The notes below the pieces were generated by a model that saw nothing but the letters and a program-made list of their open reading frames with translations, was not told where the DNA came from and made no database searches. A stretch of 22,169 nt of DNA from the NCBI GenBank assembly GCA_043779285.1, contig JAYWEL010000153.1, positions 1 to 22,169 of the forward strand, in the 5' to 3' direction. This document shows, in pieces, positions 1 to 7,662 of this stretch. The position numbers were made by a program, and so were the translations under genes. Origin of the DNA: MGR-bin208 sp043779285 (GTDB lineage: Bacteria; Bacteroidota; Bacteroidia; Chitinophagales; Chitinophagaceae). Position 1 is the stretch's first letter, and each line of letters starts with the position of its first letter.

Positions 1-1114
1 AACGGTTGCTGAAGATGGTTTTACCAACCGCAAAGAAGATATTAAACGCCTTGCCGGTAATCTTCAAAATCATATAAACAGCATCCTTATTTCTCCCCGG
101 CGCTGGGGTAAATCATCCTTAGTAAAAAAAGTAGTTACCGGTATTAAAAGCCGCAACAGCAGGGTTATTATGCTCGATCTGATGAGCATCCGCAATGAAG
201 AAGAATTTTATAAAGTGCTTGCGGCTGAAACCATTAAAGCCACGTCCAATAAACTTACCGAATGGATTGAAACAGGTAAAGAATACCTAAAGCACATCAC
301 ACCTAAAATATCTTTAGGTACCAACCCTATGCAGGATTTTGACATCAGCTTTGAGTGGAAGGAACTGGAAAAAAATTATAAGGAAATATTGAACCTACCA
401 CAGTTGATTGCAAAAAAGAAAAAGCTGCACCTTATTATTTGCATTGATGAATTTCAAAATTGCCAAAGTTTTAAAGACCCAAAACTGTTTCAAAAAAGAT
501 TGAGAACAGAATGGCAGCATCATAAGCAGGTAACTTATTGTTTATATGGAAGCAGGCAGCACATGATGGCTGAACTTTTTGAAAAACAGTCGAATCCATT
601 TTATAAGTTTGGCGATGTGCTTTACCTGCCAAAGATTTCAAGAAGCGACTGGATAAGTTTTATACAACAGCAGTTTAAAACAACAAAAAAAAATATTGCA
701 GAGGATATGGCTAATCTCATTGCAGCCATGGTGCAGGATCATTCTTATTATGTACAGCAGCTTTCTTACCTGGTTTGGATTGCCACAGCCAAAACGGTTA
801 CACCCGAAATTATTGTAACAGCAATAGATGACCTGCTGAACCAAAATGCTATCTTATATACAAGGGATACCGAAAATCTTTCCAATATTCAGTTTAACTT
901 TTTAAAAGCCCTGGCCGAAGGTGTGCATACCGGATTAAGTTCAAAAGAAGTAGTTCATAAATATCAGCTTGGCACTTCGGCCAATGTATTAAAAATTAAA
1001 AAAGTATTGATACAAAAAGAGCTGATTGACGACCAGCAGGGAATTTATTTTCTTGATCCGGTATATGAGCTTTGGTTTAAAAAAAACATGTTGCATCAGC
1101 AAATTGTAGTTTAA
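1..1114 (+). CDS. P-loop ATPase, 5' end missing
   Basis: Partial gene: the frame is open from base 2 to the stop at 1112-1114, and no start is visible, so it begins before the window. The sequence shows a P-loop variant, SPRRWGKSSL (bases about 101-130), in which the first glycine of GxxxxGK[ST] is replaced, and a Walker B strand followed by acid residues, LIICIDEFQN (bases about 433-462). The C-terminal part (about 890-1090) reads like a winged-helix domain. This order (P-loop NTPase core, then winged helix) is known from the archaeal-type/STAND-like ATPases common in Bacteroidota; many of these have no assigned role, and some carry a C-terminal nuclease domain, which is absent here. Function is unknown; a role as a stress or defence-type switch ATPase is only a guess. 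The annotated product could equally be 'ATP-binding protein'. Confidence 0.85.
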   Translation, partial: TVAEDGFTNRKEDIKRLAGNLQNHINSILISPRRWGKSSLVKKVVTGIKSRNSRVIMLDLMSIRNEEEFYKVLAAETIKATSNKLTEWIETGKEYLKHITPKISLGTNPMQDFDISFEWKELEKNYKEILNLPQLIAKKKKLHLIICIDEFQNCQSFKDPKLFQKRLRTEWQHHKQVTYCLYGSRQHMMAELFEKQSNPFYKFGDVLYLPKISRSDWISFIQQQFKTTKKNIAEDMANLIAAMVQDHSYYVQQLSYLVWIATAKTVTPEIIVTAIDDLLNQNAILYTRDTENLSNIQFNFLKALAEGVHTGLSSKEVVHKYQLGTSANVLKIKKVLIQKELIDDQQGIYFLDPVYELWFKKNMLHQQIVV

Positions 1115-1245
1115 GACAAGTAAAATTGTTGAGATTTTATAAGAATGAAAAGATTCGCCTGGCTACCGCAAAGAAAACAATTGCAACTCTGGGGGGGGTA
1201 AACAAACTAATGAACGGCTTATGAAAAAAATTCTGGCCATTTGCC

Positions 1246-1280
1246 CTTGTTGCTGTTTTTCAGCAACAAGATATTTTTTG
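1246..1280 (+). terminator. Hairpin, probable terminator after the ATPase gene
   Basis: CTTGTTGCTG (1246-1255) and CAGCAACAAG (1261-1270) form a perfect 10-bp stem with a five-T loop, followed by ATATTTTTTG. This resembles an intrinsic terminator for the upstream ATPase transcript, although it lies about 130 bases past its stop codon and the T-run is interrupted by A residues. It could also act as an RNA-stability hairpin. Confidence 0.5.
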
Positions 1281-1346
1281 CCATTGATTGGTATGAGGCG
1301 TTAATATAGTAACCATGCCTGCCAACAACAGCGTAAAAATAGCCTG

Positions 1347-1360
1347 CTGCCGACAGGCAG
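1347..1360. repeat. Short GC-rich dyad CTGCC-GACA-GGCAG
   Basis: A 5-bp inverted repeat with a GACA loop, set in AT-rich non-coding DNA. Its form resembles small dispersed palindromes that I associate with intergenic DNA of this phylum, but there is only one copy here, so repeat status cannot be shown from this window. Confidence 0.25.
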
Positions 1361-1452
1361 GTTCAAAATGTATAACCCAAAAAGGGTAAAAATCAATTGG
1401 TAAAAAATTAATTAGCCTACATGCCAGCTGCCAACATGGCTTTAATTTGATT

Positions 1453-1460
1453 TATATTTG
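1453..1460 (+). promoter_or_regulatory. Possible -7 element for the lysR gene
   Basis: TATATTTG matches the Bacteroidota -7 consensus TAnnTTTG and lies 45 bases before the lysR start codon. No clear TTG -33 element is seen at the expected 19-21 bases upstream, so the call rests on the -7 match alone. Confidence 0.3.
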
Positions 1461-1505
1461 ATAATGTAACAGGCGTATTTTAAACAATCCTGTTTAATCT
1501 GCTAT

Positions 1506-2396
1506 ATGCTTTCTACACGACATGAAATATTTATAGAAGTGGCTACTAACCTCAGTTTCTCTAAAGCAGGTGAAGTGCTGTTCATCAGTCAGCCGGCCAT
1601 CAGTAAACATATAAAAGCATTAGAAACTTTTTACAAAAGCAGTTTATTTGAAAGAAAAGGAAATGCGTTACTATTAACCAAAGCTGGCTATTTATTGTTA
1701 AGCCGATTGAAAGAAGCGAAAAAAATTCAAAACCAATTAGAATTTGAATTGAGTATTCTCAACGATGATTTAAAGGCGAAAGGTCAGCTAAAATTAGGAG
1801 CAAGCACAACAGTTGCTTTATATATCATACCCAAAATTTTATCGGCATTTCACCAAAAATACCCAGAAGTAAAAATCAGTTTGCTGAACAGGAATACAGA
1901 TACTATTGTAAAAGCCCTGATTGACCAGGATATTGATATTGGTATTGTAGAAGGGAAGAAAAAAAATTCAAGCATTTTATACCAACCGTTCATGACAGAT
2001 GAAATAGTAGCTGTTTGCAGTGCAAAAAGTTTCATTGCAAAAAAACGGGTACTTACTATCCAGGAAATTCAGCAATACCCGATTGTACTAAGAGAACAAG
2101 GGTCGGGCACATTAGCAGCTTTAAAATATAACCTGGAAAAAAATGGCATTAAGATATCTGATTTAAAAGTGAATGTTCGTCTGGCAGGTACAGAAGCATT
2201 GAAAAACTTTTTACGAGAAGATAATTGCCTTGGCTTTTTACCCAAGGGTTCAATCGTTAGAGAATTAAGAGATGGAGATTTGGTAGCCTTAAAAATTGAA
2301 AAATTTCAAATAGTCCGTGACTTCTTTTTTATTCAACGACATGGAACTGATAACAACGATTTGAACAAGTCATTTATTCGCTTTTGCAAACAATAG
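1506..2396 (+). CDS. LysR-type transcriptional regulator
   Basis: A 296-residue protein, the usual LysR-type length. Residues about 3-60 form the winged helix-turn-helix, with the typical SKAGEVLFISQPAISKHIKA recognition region and the following LFER turn. Residues about 90-296 are the substrate-binding-like effector domain, starting at LKLGASTTVALYIIPKIL, a form that resembles the CysL/CbbR/YeiE branch of the family; that subgroup assignment is tentative. The start ATG gives the canonical distance to the helix-turn-helix. The next gene, a threonine-synthase-like enzyme, is co-directional, and the short gap between them contains a four-part inverted repeat fitting the T-N11-A pattern of LysR sites. 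The regulator therefore probably controls that enzyme gene. The inducing ligand cannot be read from the sequence. Confidence 0.93.
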   Translation: MLSTRHEIFIEVATNLSFSKAGEVLFISQPAISKHIKALETFYKSSLFERKGNALLLTKAGYLLLSRLKEAKKIQNQLEFELSILNDDLKAKGQLKLGASTTVALYIIPKILSAFHQKYPEVKISLLNRNTDTIVKALIDQDIDIGIVEGKKKNSSILYQPFMTDEIVAVCSAKSFIAKKRVLTIQEIQQYPIVLREQGSGTLAALKYNLEKNGIKISDLKVNVRLAGTEALKNFLREDNCLGFLPKGSIVRELRDGDLVALKIEKFQIVRDFFFIQRHGTDNNDLNKSFIRFCKQ

Positions 2397-2446
2397 CTAT
2401 AACCAAATGTTATAGTCTATAACTTTTTGCCTATTAATAGTTATAG
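2397..2446. promoter_or_regulatory. Candidate LysR operator: four CTATAAC/GTTATAG half-sites
   Basis: CTATAAC occurs at 2397-2403 and 2417-2423, and its reverse complement GTTATAG at 2409-2415 and 2440-2446. The first pair makes a perfect 7-bp dyad with a 5-base spacer, CTATAACCAAATGTTATAG, which contains T2400-N11-A2412, the general LysR-type site. The second pair has the same arms with a 16-base spacer. The array starts directly after the lysR stop codon and ends 21 bases before the downstream ATG. A recognition site plus an activation site for the adjacent regulator is the natural reading (inference). Confidence 0.7.
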
Positions 2447-2467
2447 TATCCGTTGTACTTTTATGGT

Positions 2468-3649
2468 ATGTTAACGCTAACCAAACCCATTTCATACGCA
2501 ACAGTTCTTACCTGTTCCAATTGCAGGAAAGCCTATCCTTTATCCTCTATCAATTCGTTTGCTTTATGTTGCAATCAACCTTTGGTTGTTGAATATGACT
2601 ATTCGAATACATTTTTAAAAACCACACTTCAGGGCAGACAAAATACGATGTGGCGTTATGCCGAAATGCTGCCGGTTACAGAAGAAAGAAATATTGTAAG
2701 CCTTGGCGAAGGAATGACCCCTTTGTTTCCATTACATAAACTTGCCGACCGGTTTGGATTTTCAGATTTGTTACTGAAAGATGAATCGTCTAATCCTACA
2801 GGTTCTTTTAAAGCAAGGGGTTTAAGTATGGCTGTATCTAAAGCAAAAGAATTTGGAATAACTCATTGTATCATACCAACAGCCGGAAATGCAGGCGGTG
2901 CACTGGCTGCCTATTGTGCAAAAGCCGATATACAATGTACGGTAGTAATGCCCACCCATACACCCAAAATTTTCAAACAGGAATGCGAATTGTATGGTGC
3001 TGAGCTAATTTTAATGGATGGCTTAATTAATGACTGTGCAAAAAAAGTAACAGAAATAAACAGGGACGGACAATATTTTGATGTATCCACATTGAAAGAA
3101 CCTTACCGGCTGGAAGGCAAAAAAACCATGGGTTATGAAATTGCGGAACAACTGAACTGGCAGTTGCCCGATGTAATTATTTATCCTGCCGGTGGTGGCA
3201 CGGGTTTAATTGGCATCTGGAAAGCCTTTAAAGAAATGATATCTATGGGATGGATCAACGGACCTTTACCAAGAATGATTGCCGTGCAATCGAAAAAATG
3301 TGCACCCATTTTATATGCGTTAAAAGACCCGGTTAACTGGAGAAATAATTTTACACCTGAAGCTACCATTGCAAATGGTTTGGCTGTTCCCTATCCTTTC
3401 GGCATGAATATGATGCTGCAGGTTTTAAAAGAATCTGATGGAACCGCAATTGCAGTAGAGGAAGAAGACATAGTAGACGGAGTGAGGGAAATTGCAAAAA
3501 CGGAAGGTCTGTTGATTTCGCCTGAAGGGGCTGCTACATGGAAAGCATTGTTACATTTAAACCGTACAAATAAAATTTCATCTTCAGAAAAAATCTTACT
3601 GTTGAATACCGGAAGCGGCTATAAATACCTGGATAATTTAAATTATTAA
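2468..3649 (+). CDS. thrC: Threonine-synthase-like PLP-dependent enzyme
   Basis: Fold-type II PLP enzyme, closest in appearance to threonine synthase, which converts O-phosphohomoserine to threonine plus phosphate in the cytoplasm. From the ATG at 2468 it is 393 residues; an in-frame TTG at 2453 would add five. I prefer the ATG, because LysR half-sites lie directly upstream and the protein then starts a short distance before a Zn-finger-like segment (C16, C19, C34, C35) found in this threonine synthase class. K115 in NPTGSFKARG is the Schiff-base lysine, and GGGTGLIG is the phosphate-binding glycine loop. It follows a lysR gene and its candidate operator rather than homoserine kinase or dehydrogenase genes. 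It may thus be a regulated or specialised paralogue (the cysteate synthase and related groups look similar), so the symbol denotes family rather than proven substrate. Confidence 0.8.
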   Translation: MLTLTKPISYATVLTCSNCRKAYPLSSINSFALCCNQPLVVEYDYSNTFLKTTLQGRQNTMWRYAEMLPVTEERNIVSLGEGMTPLFPLHKLADRFGFSDLLLKDESSNPTGSFKARGLSMAVSKAKEFGITHCIIPTAGNAGGALAAYCAKADIQCTVVMPTHTPKIFKQECELYGAELILMDGLINDCAKKVTEINRDGQYFDVSTLKEPYRLEGKKTMGYEIAEQLNWQLPDVIIYPAGGGTGLIGIWKAFKEMISMGWINGPLPRMIAVQSKKCAPILYALKDPVNWRNNFTPEATIANGLAVPYPFGMNMMLQVLKESDGTAIAVEEEDIVDGVREIAKTEGLLISPEGAATWKALLHLNRTNKISSSEKILLLNTGSGYKYLDNLNY

Positions 3650-3753
3650 AAATTAAACTATCGCTTTCGCATTTTGTTTCCCTGGCGTTTTACAGAAATA
3701 AAATAATATCAAATGATTCTTCACATGAAAACTGCTTGAACTCAAAATCAATT

Positions 3754-4323
3754 TTACTTTTTTATTAATTTGCTTTTTTCTTTCCTGTTATACCATATAT
3801 AATTGATGATCTCTTTGAGCACTGCCAGATGTTTTTCCATCAGATCGGGACGGGATATTTCAGATCTCCCATTTTGAATACGGCTTATACGAGGATCTGC
3901 AAAAGCATATGAATAAAACACATTCAATAATACTTTGTCCATTTCTATTAAACTATCATAAAGTATAAATATGCCCATGATTTTTGAGCGGCTGGAACTG
4001 TCTTCCATATATATATTTATCATATGCCAATAGGCCTTTTTCAAATCCATCCCCCGCATTAATGCAATGGCGCCAGGCCAGTCATATTTATCAGGATAAA
4101 GCGATCGTCTTAACGCCGAATCCTTGAAGGTTAATAAGACTTCTTCTTTTACATATAAAGAATCTTTTTTTTGTTCTACTGACATTTCCAAAAGGTTGTC
4201 GGCCCACTTATTCCAATACTCTTTGCTTTGTTTGCTGGTATCAATTTGCATTAAAACAGGTGACTGCTGGCAATTGCCCAGTAGAAACCATATTATAAAT
4301 AAAAGACTAAGTCCAATCCTCAT
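3754..4323 (-). CDS. Small putative lipoprotein of the surface operon
   Basis: A 189-residue protein of unknown function. The N-terminus has a basic residue, a hydrophobic stretch (LSLLFIIWFLLG) and then a cysteine, C18 in LLGNCQQS. This resembles a lipoprotein signal, although N at -1 is unusual, so export is likely and lipidation tentative. The rest is charged and predicted helical by eye, with no motif I recognise. Its ATG overlaps the TGA of the upstream fibre-like gene in an ATGA arrangement, so translation is probably coupled; it is the last gene of a three-gene minus-strand operon and is likely to act with the surface protein. Confidence 0.75.
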   Translation of the reverse strand: MRIGLSLLFIIWFLLGNCQQSPVLMQIDTSKQSKEYWNKWADNLLEMSVEQKKDSLYVKEEVLLTFKDSALRRSLYPDKYDWPGAIALMRGMDLKKAYWHMINIYMEDSSSRSKIMGIFILYDSLIEMDKVLLNVFYSYAFADPRISRIQNGRSEISRPDLMEKHLAVLKEIINYIWYNRKEKSKLIKK

Positions 4324-6677
4324 TTAAATGGTTTTTTGGTTTCTTGTTTTTCTATTGATTGAGAAATATTCAGCTTGTTCTCAATAGCTTTTAATCGGTT
4401 ATTATTTGAATCCGTTTTTTCCTGCAATTCTTTAATGATTTGTAAAAATCCATTATTATGAACGCCAACTACCGTGTTTATCATCTTTGGTCCGCTTTTC
4501 TCGTTTGTAGTCCAGGAACGTCCAACAGCCAATTTATAATCATCTACATTCATCTGAGATGGATCAATTCCAATTCCATAACCAGAAATGCCACTTTTGG
4601 CAACGATATAATCGCCTGCTTTTACAGGCCCCATTACTTTTACAGGTATCTGCCCCATAAACGCTATATTATTGCCCAAATTATATTTGGCTTTTTCAGG
4701 AACATTTCCCAGAACAATAGGACGCTGGGAAACGGCCATGATTTGTTCAGCTCCGGTCAGATCTTTTGTAATTTTTCCGCCTTTCACTGCAACAATATCG
4801 CCATAACTTATTTGCTCTTTCGAGTCAGCTCTTTCCAGCCATTCTGCATAATCACCATTACCAGAACTATATTCAATGCCCATTTGAGAGAACTCATAAC
4901 CAAATTCCAAAGCCATAGCAAAACCTTTCACCCCATATTTAACAAAGGAAAGCGGACCCACTGTTCCAGCATCTTCATCCGTATTGGTTAGAACGGTAGC
5001 TGCCAAGTTAACAAACCAGGGTACATCGAAATAATTTGTAAACCATTCACCGATTGACTGCCCTCTTATGGCTCCACTCTTGGTTCCGTTTTTATCAAAA
5101 AAGCCGATAAACTCATTATCATTTGATAATGGATTACTTACGGCATCCCATGGAAAAGTAAAATTAATATTCACGTTAAACGGTCCCGGATCAATAGGTG
5201 GAATAGTTGGTATAGATGGTATTGCCGGTAATATTATTTCTGTCTCTATTTTTGGAATTGTAGGACCATTAATCGCAGGAATAATTGTTTCATCTAAAAT
5301 TTTATAGGGAAGATTTAATCCGTCACTAATTTTTTTTCCAATATTATTTGGAAGATCTAACCCATCATTTATTGTTTTCGTTATATCAAGAGGAAGATTA
5401 AGTGCATCATTTACTTCTCCTATACCTTCATTTACTTTTACGATCACAATATTTGTTACATCAACCAGTTTAGACAACATGAATTGTCCAAACTCTTCCA
5501 TATCATCACCCACACCTACACCAATATCTTCTAGAAGTTCATCTGCTTTAAACTGTCCTTTTTCGATTCGCAAATTATCAAAATAATTTTGGGCAGCCGC
5601 TGTTGTGTTGGGCATTGGATTACCGTCAACGCTTGGCAGTGTAAATGCACTTGTACCAAAACTTGGGTGAAGAGCATGGGTTCTTCCCAATTGAATTTTT
5701 ATTCCATCTCCGGCATCCGCTCCATTATCAGCGTTTGTATTAATAAATGTTGCCATATACCCTTTTGCATTATCAGTAATATTTATCGATTTACTATTAA
5801 TACTTTCAACTGTCAGGTTTTTTAAAGTGGAAGCACCTGCAACATCAAAATCGCCACCCACATTCAGATTTTTTTCAATGCCTACTCCTCCCTCTACAAC
5901 CAAGGCGCCAATATCTTTGGTTGTGGATTGAGTGCCATCCATAAATGTAACTTTTTTGCCTACCGATAATGATCCGGTCAAATTTGAAGCGCTTAGGTTT
6001 GAAACTGTAAAATTTCCATTATTAACGGTAGCACCACCTGCTGTTGAATTGAGGTTCACATTACCCTTAATATTTACATTCCCAGTATTTTCAATATTCA
6101 TTCTTTCAATTCCATTCGTCTTGATGATAATACTTTTATTATCAGAAGTTCCCAGGTAATCGCCTGGCGGTACTGTGCCCGAATTACCCTTTGTTGTCCA
6201 TGTTACAGAAGGAGGTGAAGGGGCCGCTTCTTTATTGCCGTTCGTATTTGTATTAGTAGAAATTCTGTTTGCTGTTTCGGCATGAAAAGCATAAGGTACC
6301 GTCATTAATTTACTATAGCTGATATCCGTAAAACCGCCCTTTCCCTGACCTCCAATGGAAACCTGCATCCAAATATCTTCAGTGCTCCAAGGGATATCAG
6401 TAAACTTGACATTCTCACTTTTCCCTTCCCCGATTACCAGCGTAAACAGACCAACTTCGTTAGTATTCAAATCATGCCTTTCACTGTAATGAGTTGTAGA
6501 AACTCCATTTTTCATACTATTCAGGCTGATTCGGAGTGATATTTTTTCATTGGCAAGTATGTCGCCTTTTAAATTCCGAGCTACCGCTTGATATTTCATT
6601 CCTTGTGGAACCTGTTGGGCAATCAAAATGGAAGAAAAAACCAGCCACAGAACCATGATTGATACTATTTTTTTCAT
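4320..6677 (-). CDS. Large fibre-like surface protein with tandem repeats
   Basis: A 785-residue exported protein with a Sec signal peptide (cleavage likely after SSILIA, residue 20). Residues about 24-140 carry motifs that recur at the start of Bacteroidota fibre-like proteins: GMKYQAVARN, EVGLFTLVIG and VPYAFHA. The middle (about 150-330) is rich in Asn, Gly, Thr and Ser with short beta-strand-like repeats, as in trimeric fibres. Residues 422-463 are three tandem 14-residue repeats, followed by a Pro-Ile-rich stretch (about 464-505). Residues about 608-657, starting GDYAEWLERA, resemble the Peptidase_G2-type C-terminal module of tail fibres. Residues about 746-770 look like a short coiled coil (LQIIKELQEK). 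No T9SS sorting domain is seen. Role unknown; adhesin or filament are reasonable inferences. It lies 26 bases after the T9SS gene, in the same operon. Confidence 0.85.
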   Translation of the reverse strand: MKKIVSIMVLWLVFSSILIAQQVPQGMKYQAVARNLKGDILANEKISLRISLNSMKNGVSTTHYSERHDLNTNEVGLFTLVIGEGKSENVKFTDIPWSTEDIWMQVSIGGQGKGGFTDISYSKLMTVPYAFHAETANRISTNTNTNGNKEAAPSPPSVTWTTKGNSGTVPPGDYLGTSDNKSIIIKTNGIERMNIENTGNVNIKGNVNLNSTAGGATVNNGNFTVSNLSASNLTGSLSVGKKVTFMDGTQSTTKDIGALVVEGGVGIEKNLNVGGDFDVAGASTLKNLTVESINSKSINITDNAKGYMATFINTNADNGADAGDGIKIQLGRTHALHPSFGTSAFTLPSVDGNPMPNTTAAAQNYFDNLRIEKGQFKADELLEDIGVGVGDDMEEFGQFMLSKLVDVTNIVIVKVNEGIGEVNDALNLPLDITKTINDGLDLPNNIGKKISDGLNLPYKILDETIIPAINGPTIPKIETEIILPAIPSIPTIPPIDPGPFNVNINFTFPWDAVSNPLSNDNEFIGFFDKNGTKSGAIRGQSIGEWFTNYFDVPWFVNLAATVLTNTDEDAGTVGPLSFVKYGVKGFAMALEFGYEFSQMGIEYSSGNGDYAEWLERADSKEQISYGDIVAVKGGKITKDLTGAEQIMAVSQRPIVLGNVPEKAKYNLGNNIAFMGQIPVKVMGPVKAGDYIVAKSGISGYGIGIDPSQMNVDDYKLAVGRSWTTNEKSGPKMINTVVGVHNNGFLQIIKELQEKTDSNNNRLKAIENKLNISQSIEKQETKKPFK
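5289..5414 (-). repeat. Three tandem 14-residue repeats inside the fibre gene
   Basis: Residues 422-435, 436-449 and 450-463 share the pattern [IV]-[NS]-D-[AG]-L-[ND]-L-P-x-x-I-x-x-x (VNDALNLPLDITKT, INDGLDLPNNIGKK, ISDGLNLPYKILDE). At DNA level the copies are 42 bases each and already diverged. Such in-phase repeats usually build a rod or linker in a surface protein. Confidence 0.8.
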
Positions 6678-6703
6678 TTTCTATTTATTTAAGTTGATAA
6701 TTT

Positions 6704-7231
6704 TTACTCTGCTTTTACTATTTTATACGACTTGACAATGTCTGCGTTCTTATCCATTAATTGAAGCAAATAAATACCTGAAACAAGTTTCTCCATATCT
6801 ATCCGAACAAAATAATCTTTCCCAAAGCCCTGTTTAACTAATACCTTTTTCCCGTTTAGGTCAAATAAGGTTAGTATATGCACTTCACTTTTCTCCGATG
6901 TGATATAGACATGCACAAATGACCTTGTTGGATTGGGGGCTAATAAAATTTTGAATTTATCGGCATTTCCAATAACCGACTCCTGTGCTGAAGAAACCCT
7001 TGCTTTTTTTACTGCTAAAATGGGTTGATGAAAACCCTGAGTGTAAAGGTTTTTTACAGAAGAGATGGTTTCAACGGCAAATTCCCCAAGCGTCCATTCA
7101 AGAGAGATGTTTCCTAGCTTGGATACTCCTCCATCGGAGGCAATGACACTTGGTTTTAAACTTTGCGTATTCCCATTTATTAACAACAGAATTCCCCACA
7201 TGAGAAAAAGGATTCTTTTTTCCATAACCAT
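6704..7231 (-). CDS. Secreted protein with T9SS type A sorting domain
   Basis: A 175-residue protein with an N-terminal signal peptide (MEKRILFLMWGILLLINGNTQS). The first ATG gives MVMEKR; the second, two codons later, is equally possible. Residues about 27-75 carry the recurrent SDGG ... LEWTLGEFAVETI ... TQGFHQP pattern seen in short T9SS-linked Bacteroidota proteins. The C-terminal about 80 residues have the sorting-domain features: LAPNPT, then FDLNGKKVL, then LVSGIYLLQL and a final short beta segment ending KIVKAE. The known role of such a domain is to direct export by the type IX system, after which it is removed and the rest is attached to the surface. It is the first gene of the minus-strand surface operon. 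Its own function is unknown. Confidence 0.87.
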   Translation of the reverse strand: MVMEKRILFLMWGILLLINGNTQSLKPSVIASDGGVSKLGNISLEWTLGEFAVETISSVKNLYTQGFHQPILAVKKARVSSAQESVIGNADKFKILLAPNPTRSFVHVYITSEKSEVHILTLFDLNGKKVLVKQGFGKDYFVRIDMEKLVSGIYLLQLMDKNADIVKSYKIVKAE

Positions 7232-7662
7232 TTATTTAAGATCATTAAAAACAAATTTCTAACGGATCTCAAAGGATAAATATGCCGACTTGGAATTAAT
7301 GAAGGTTTTTTAGAGAAGATTGATTTTTGAAAATATAAAATTAAATTGATATACACAAAAAAACTACTATAAATATTCGCTTTTATCCACTTTTCCTGTT
7401 CAGATAAAAATGGCGTGAAGAGATAGAGACCCCAAAAAGATGTAACGATTAAGAACCAATAATTGTTTGAATTGATATAAAAGTTTGGCGTATCCATAAA
7501 GCATTCCTGCTTTCGTATATTTCATAGCTCTTTACTAAACCGAATTTTAACTACTCGGTAATGATTGACTTTTTTAATCAGAAACCACGTCGGTATTTGC
7601 CAAATCTCTTCGTCCATAAATCTCCACTAAGAATTATCTTACATCTATAAAATCATTTTCCA
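7232..7662. other. Intergenic region between the surface operon and peptidase E
   Basis: About 430 bases between two divergently transcribed units, which should hold the promoters for both. No exact TAnnTTTG element was found on either strand. A small dyad, ACCGA (7539-7543) and TCGGT (7555-7559), lies about 100 bases before peptidase E. A 105-codon minus-strand frame crosses this region, but its composition looks non-coding and it overlaps the T9SS gene, so it is not called. Confidence 0.5.

Larger units (their letters stand above)
1115..1505. other. Gene-poor spacer between the ATPase and lysR genes
   Basis: About 390 bases without a convincing gene. It holds a run of eight G (1191-1198), a perfect 10-bp hairpin (1246-1270), a small CTGCC-GACA-GGCAG dyad (1347-1360) and a possible -7 element for the next gene (1453-1460). 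Two tiny open frames exist (18 codons at 1145-1201, 27 codons at 1221-1304), but neither has support beyond a start and a stop, and the second contains the hairpin. Confidence 0.7.

Noticed and set aside
1145..1304. Two tiny plus-strand frames (1145-1201 and 1221-1304), the second Cys-rich
   Set aside because: They are short, carry no recognised motif, and the second spans a perfect hairpin better explained as a terminator.
2456..2463. TACTTTTA as a -7 element for the threonine-synthase-like gene
   Set aside because: It deviates from TAnnTTTG and is so close to the ATG that the transcript would be essentially leaderless.
4458..4991. 177-codon plus-strand frame inside the fibre gene
   Set aside because: It is antisense to a clear domain-bearing gene and its composition looks like a reverse-strand artefact.
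7180..7497. 105-codon minus-strand frame overlapping the start of the T9SS gene
   Set aside because: It overlaps the well-supported signal-peptide coding region in another frame, its translation is rich in Phe, Tyr and Asn with no motif, and it lies in the promoter region.
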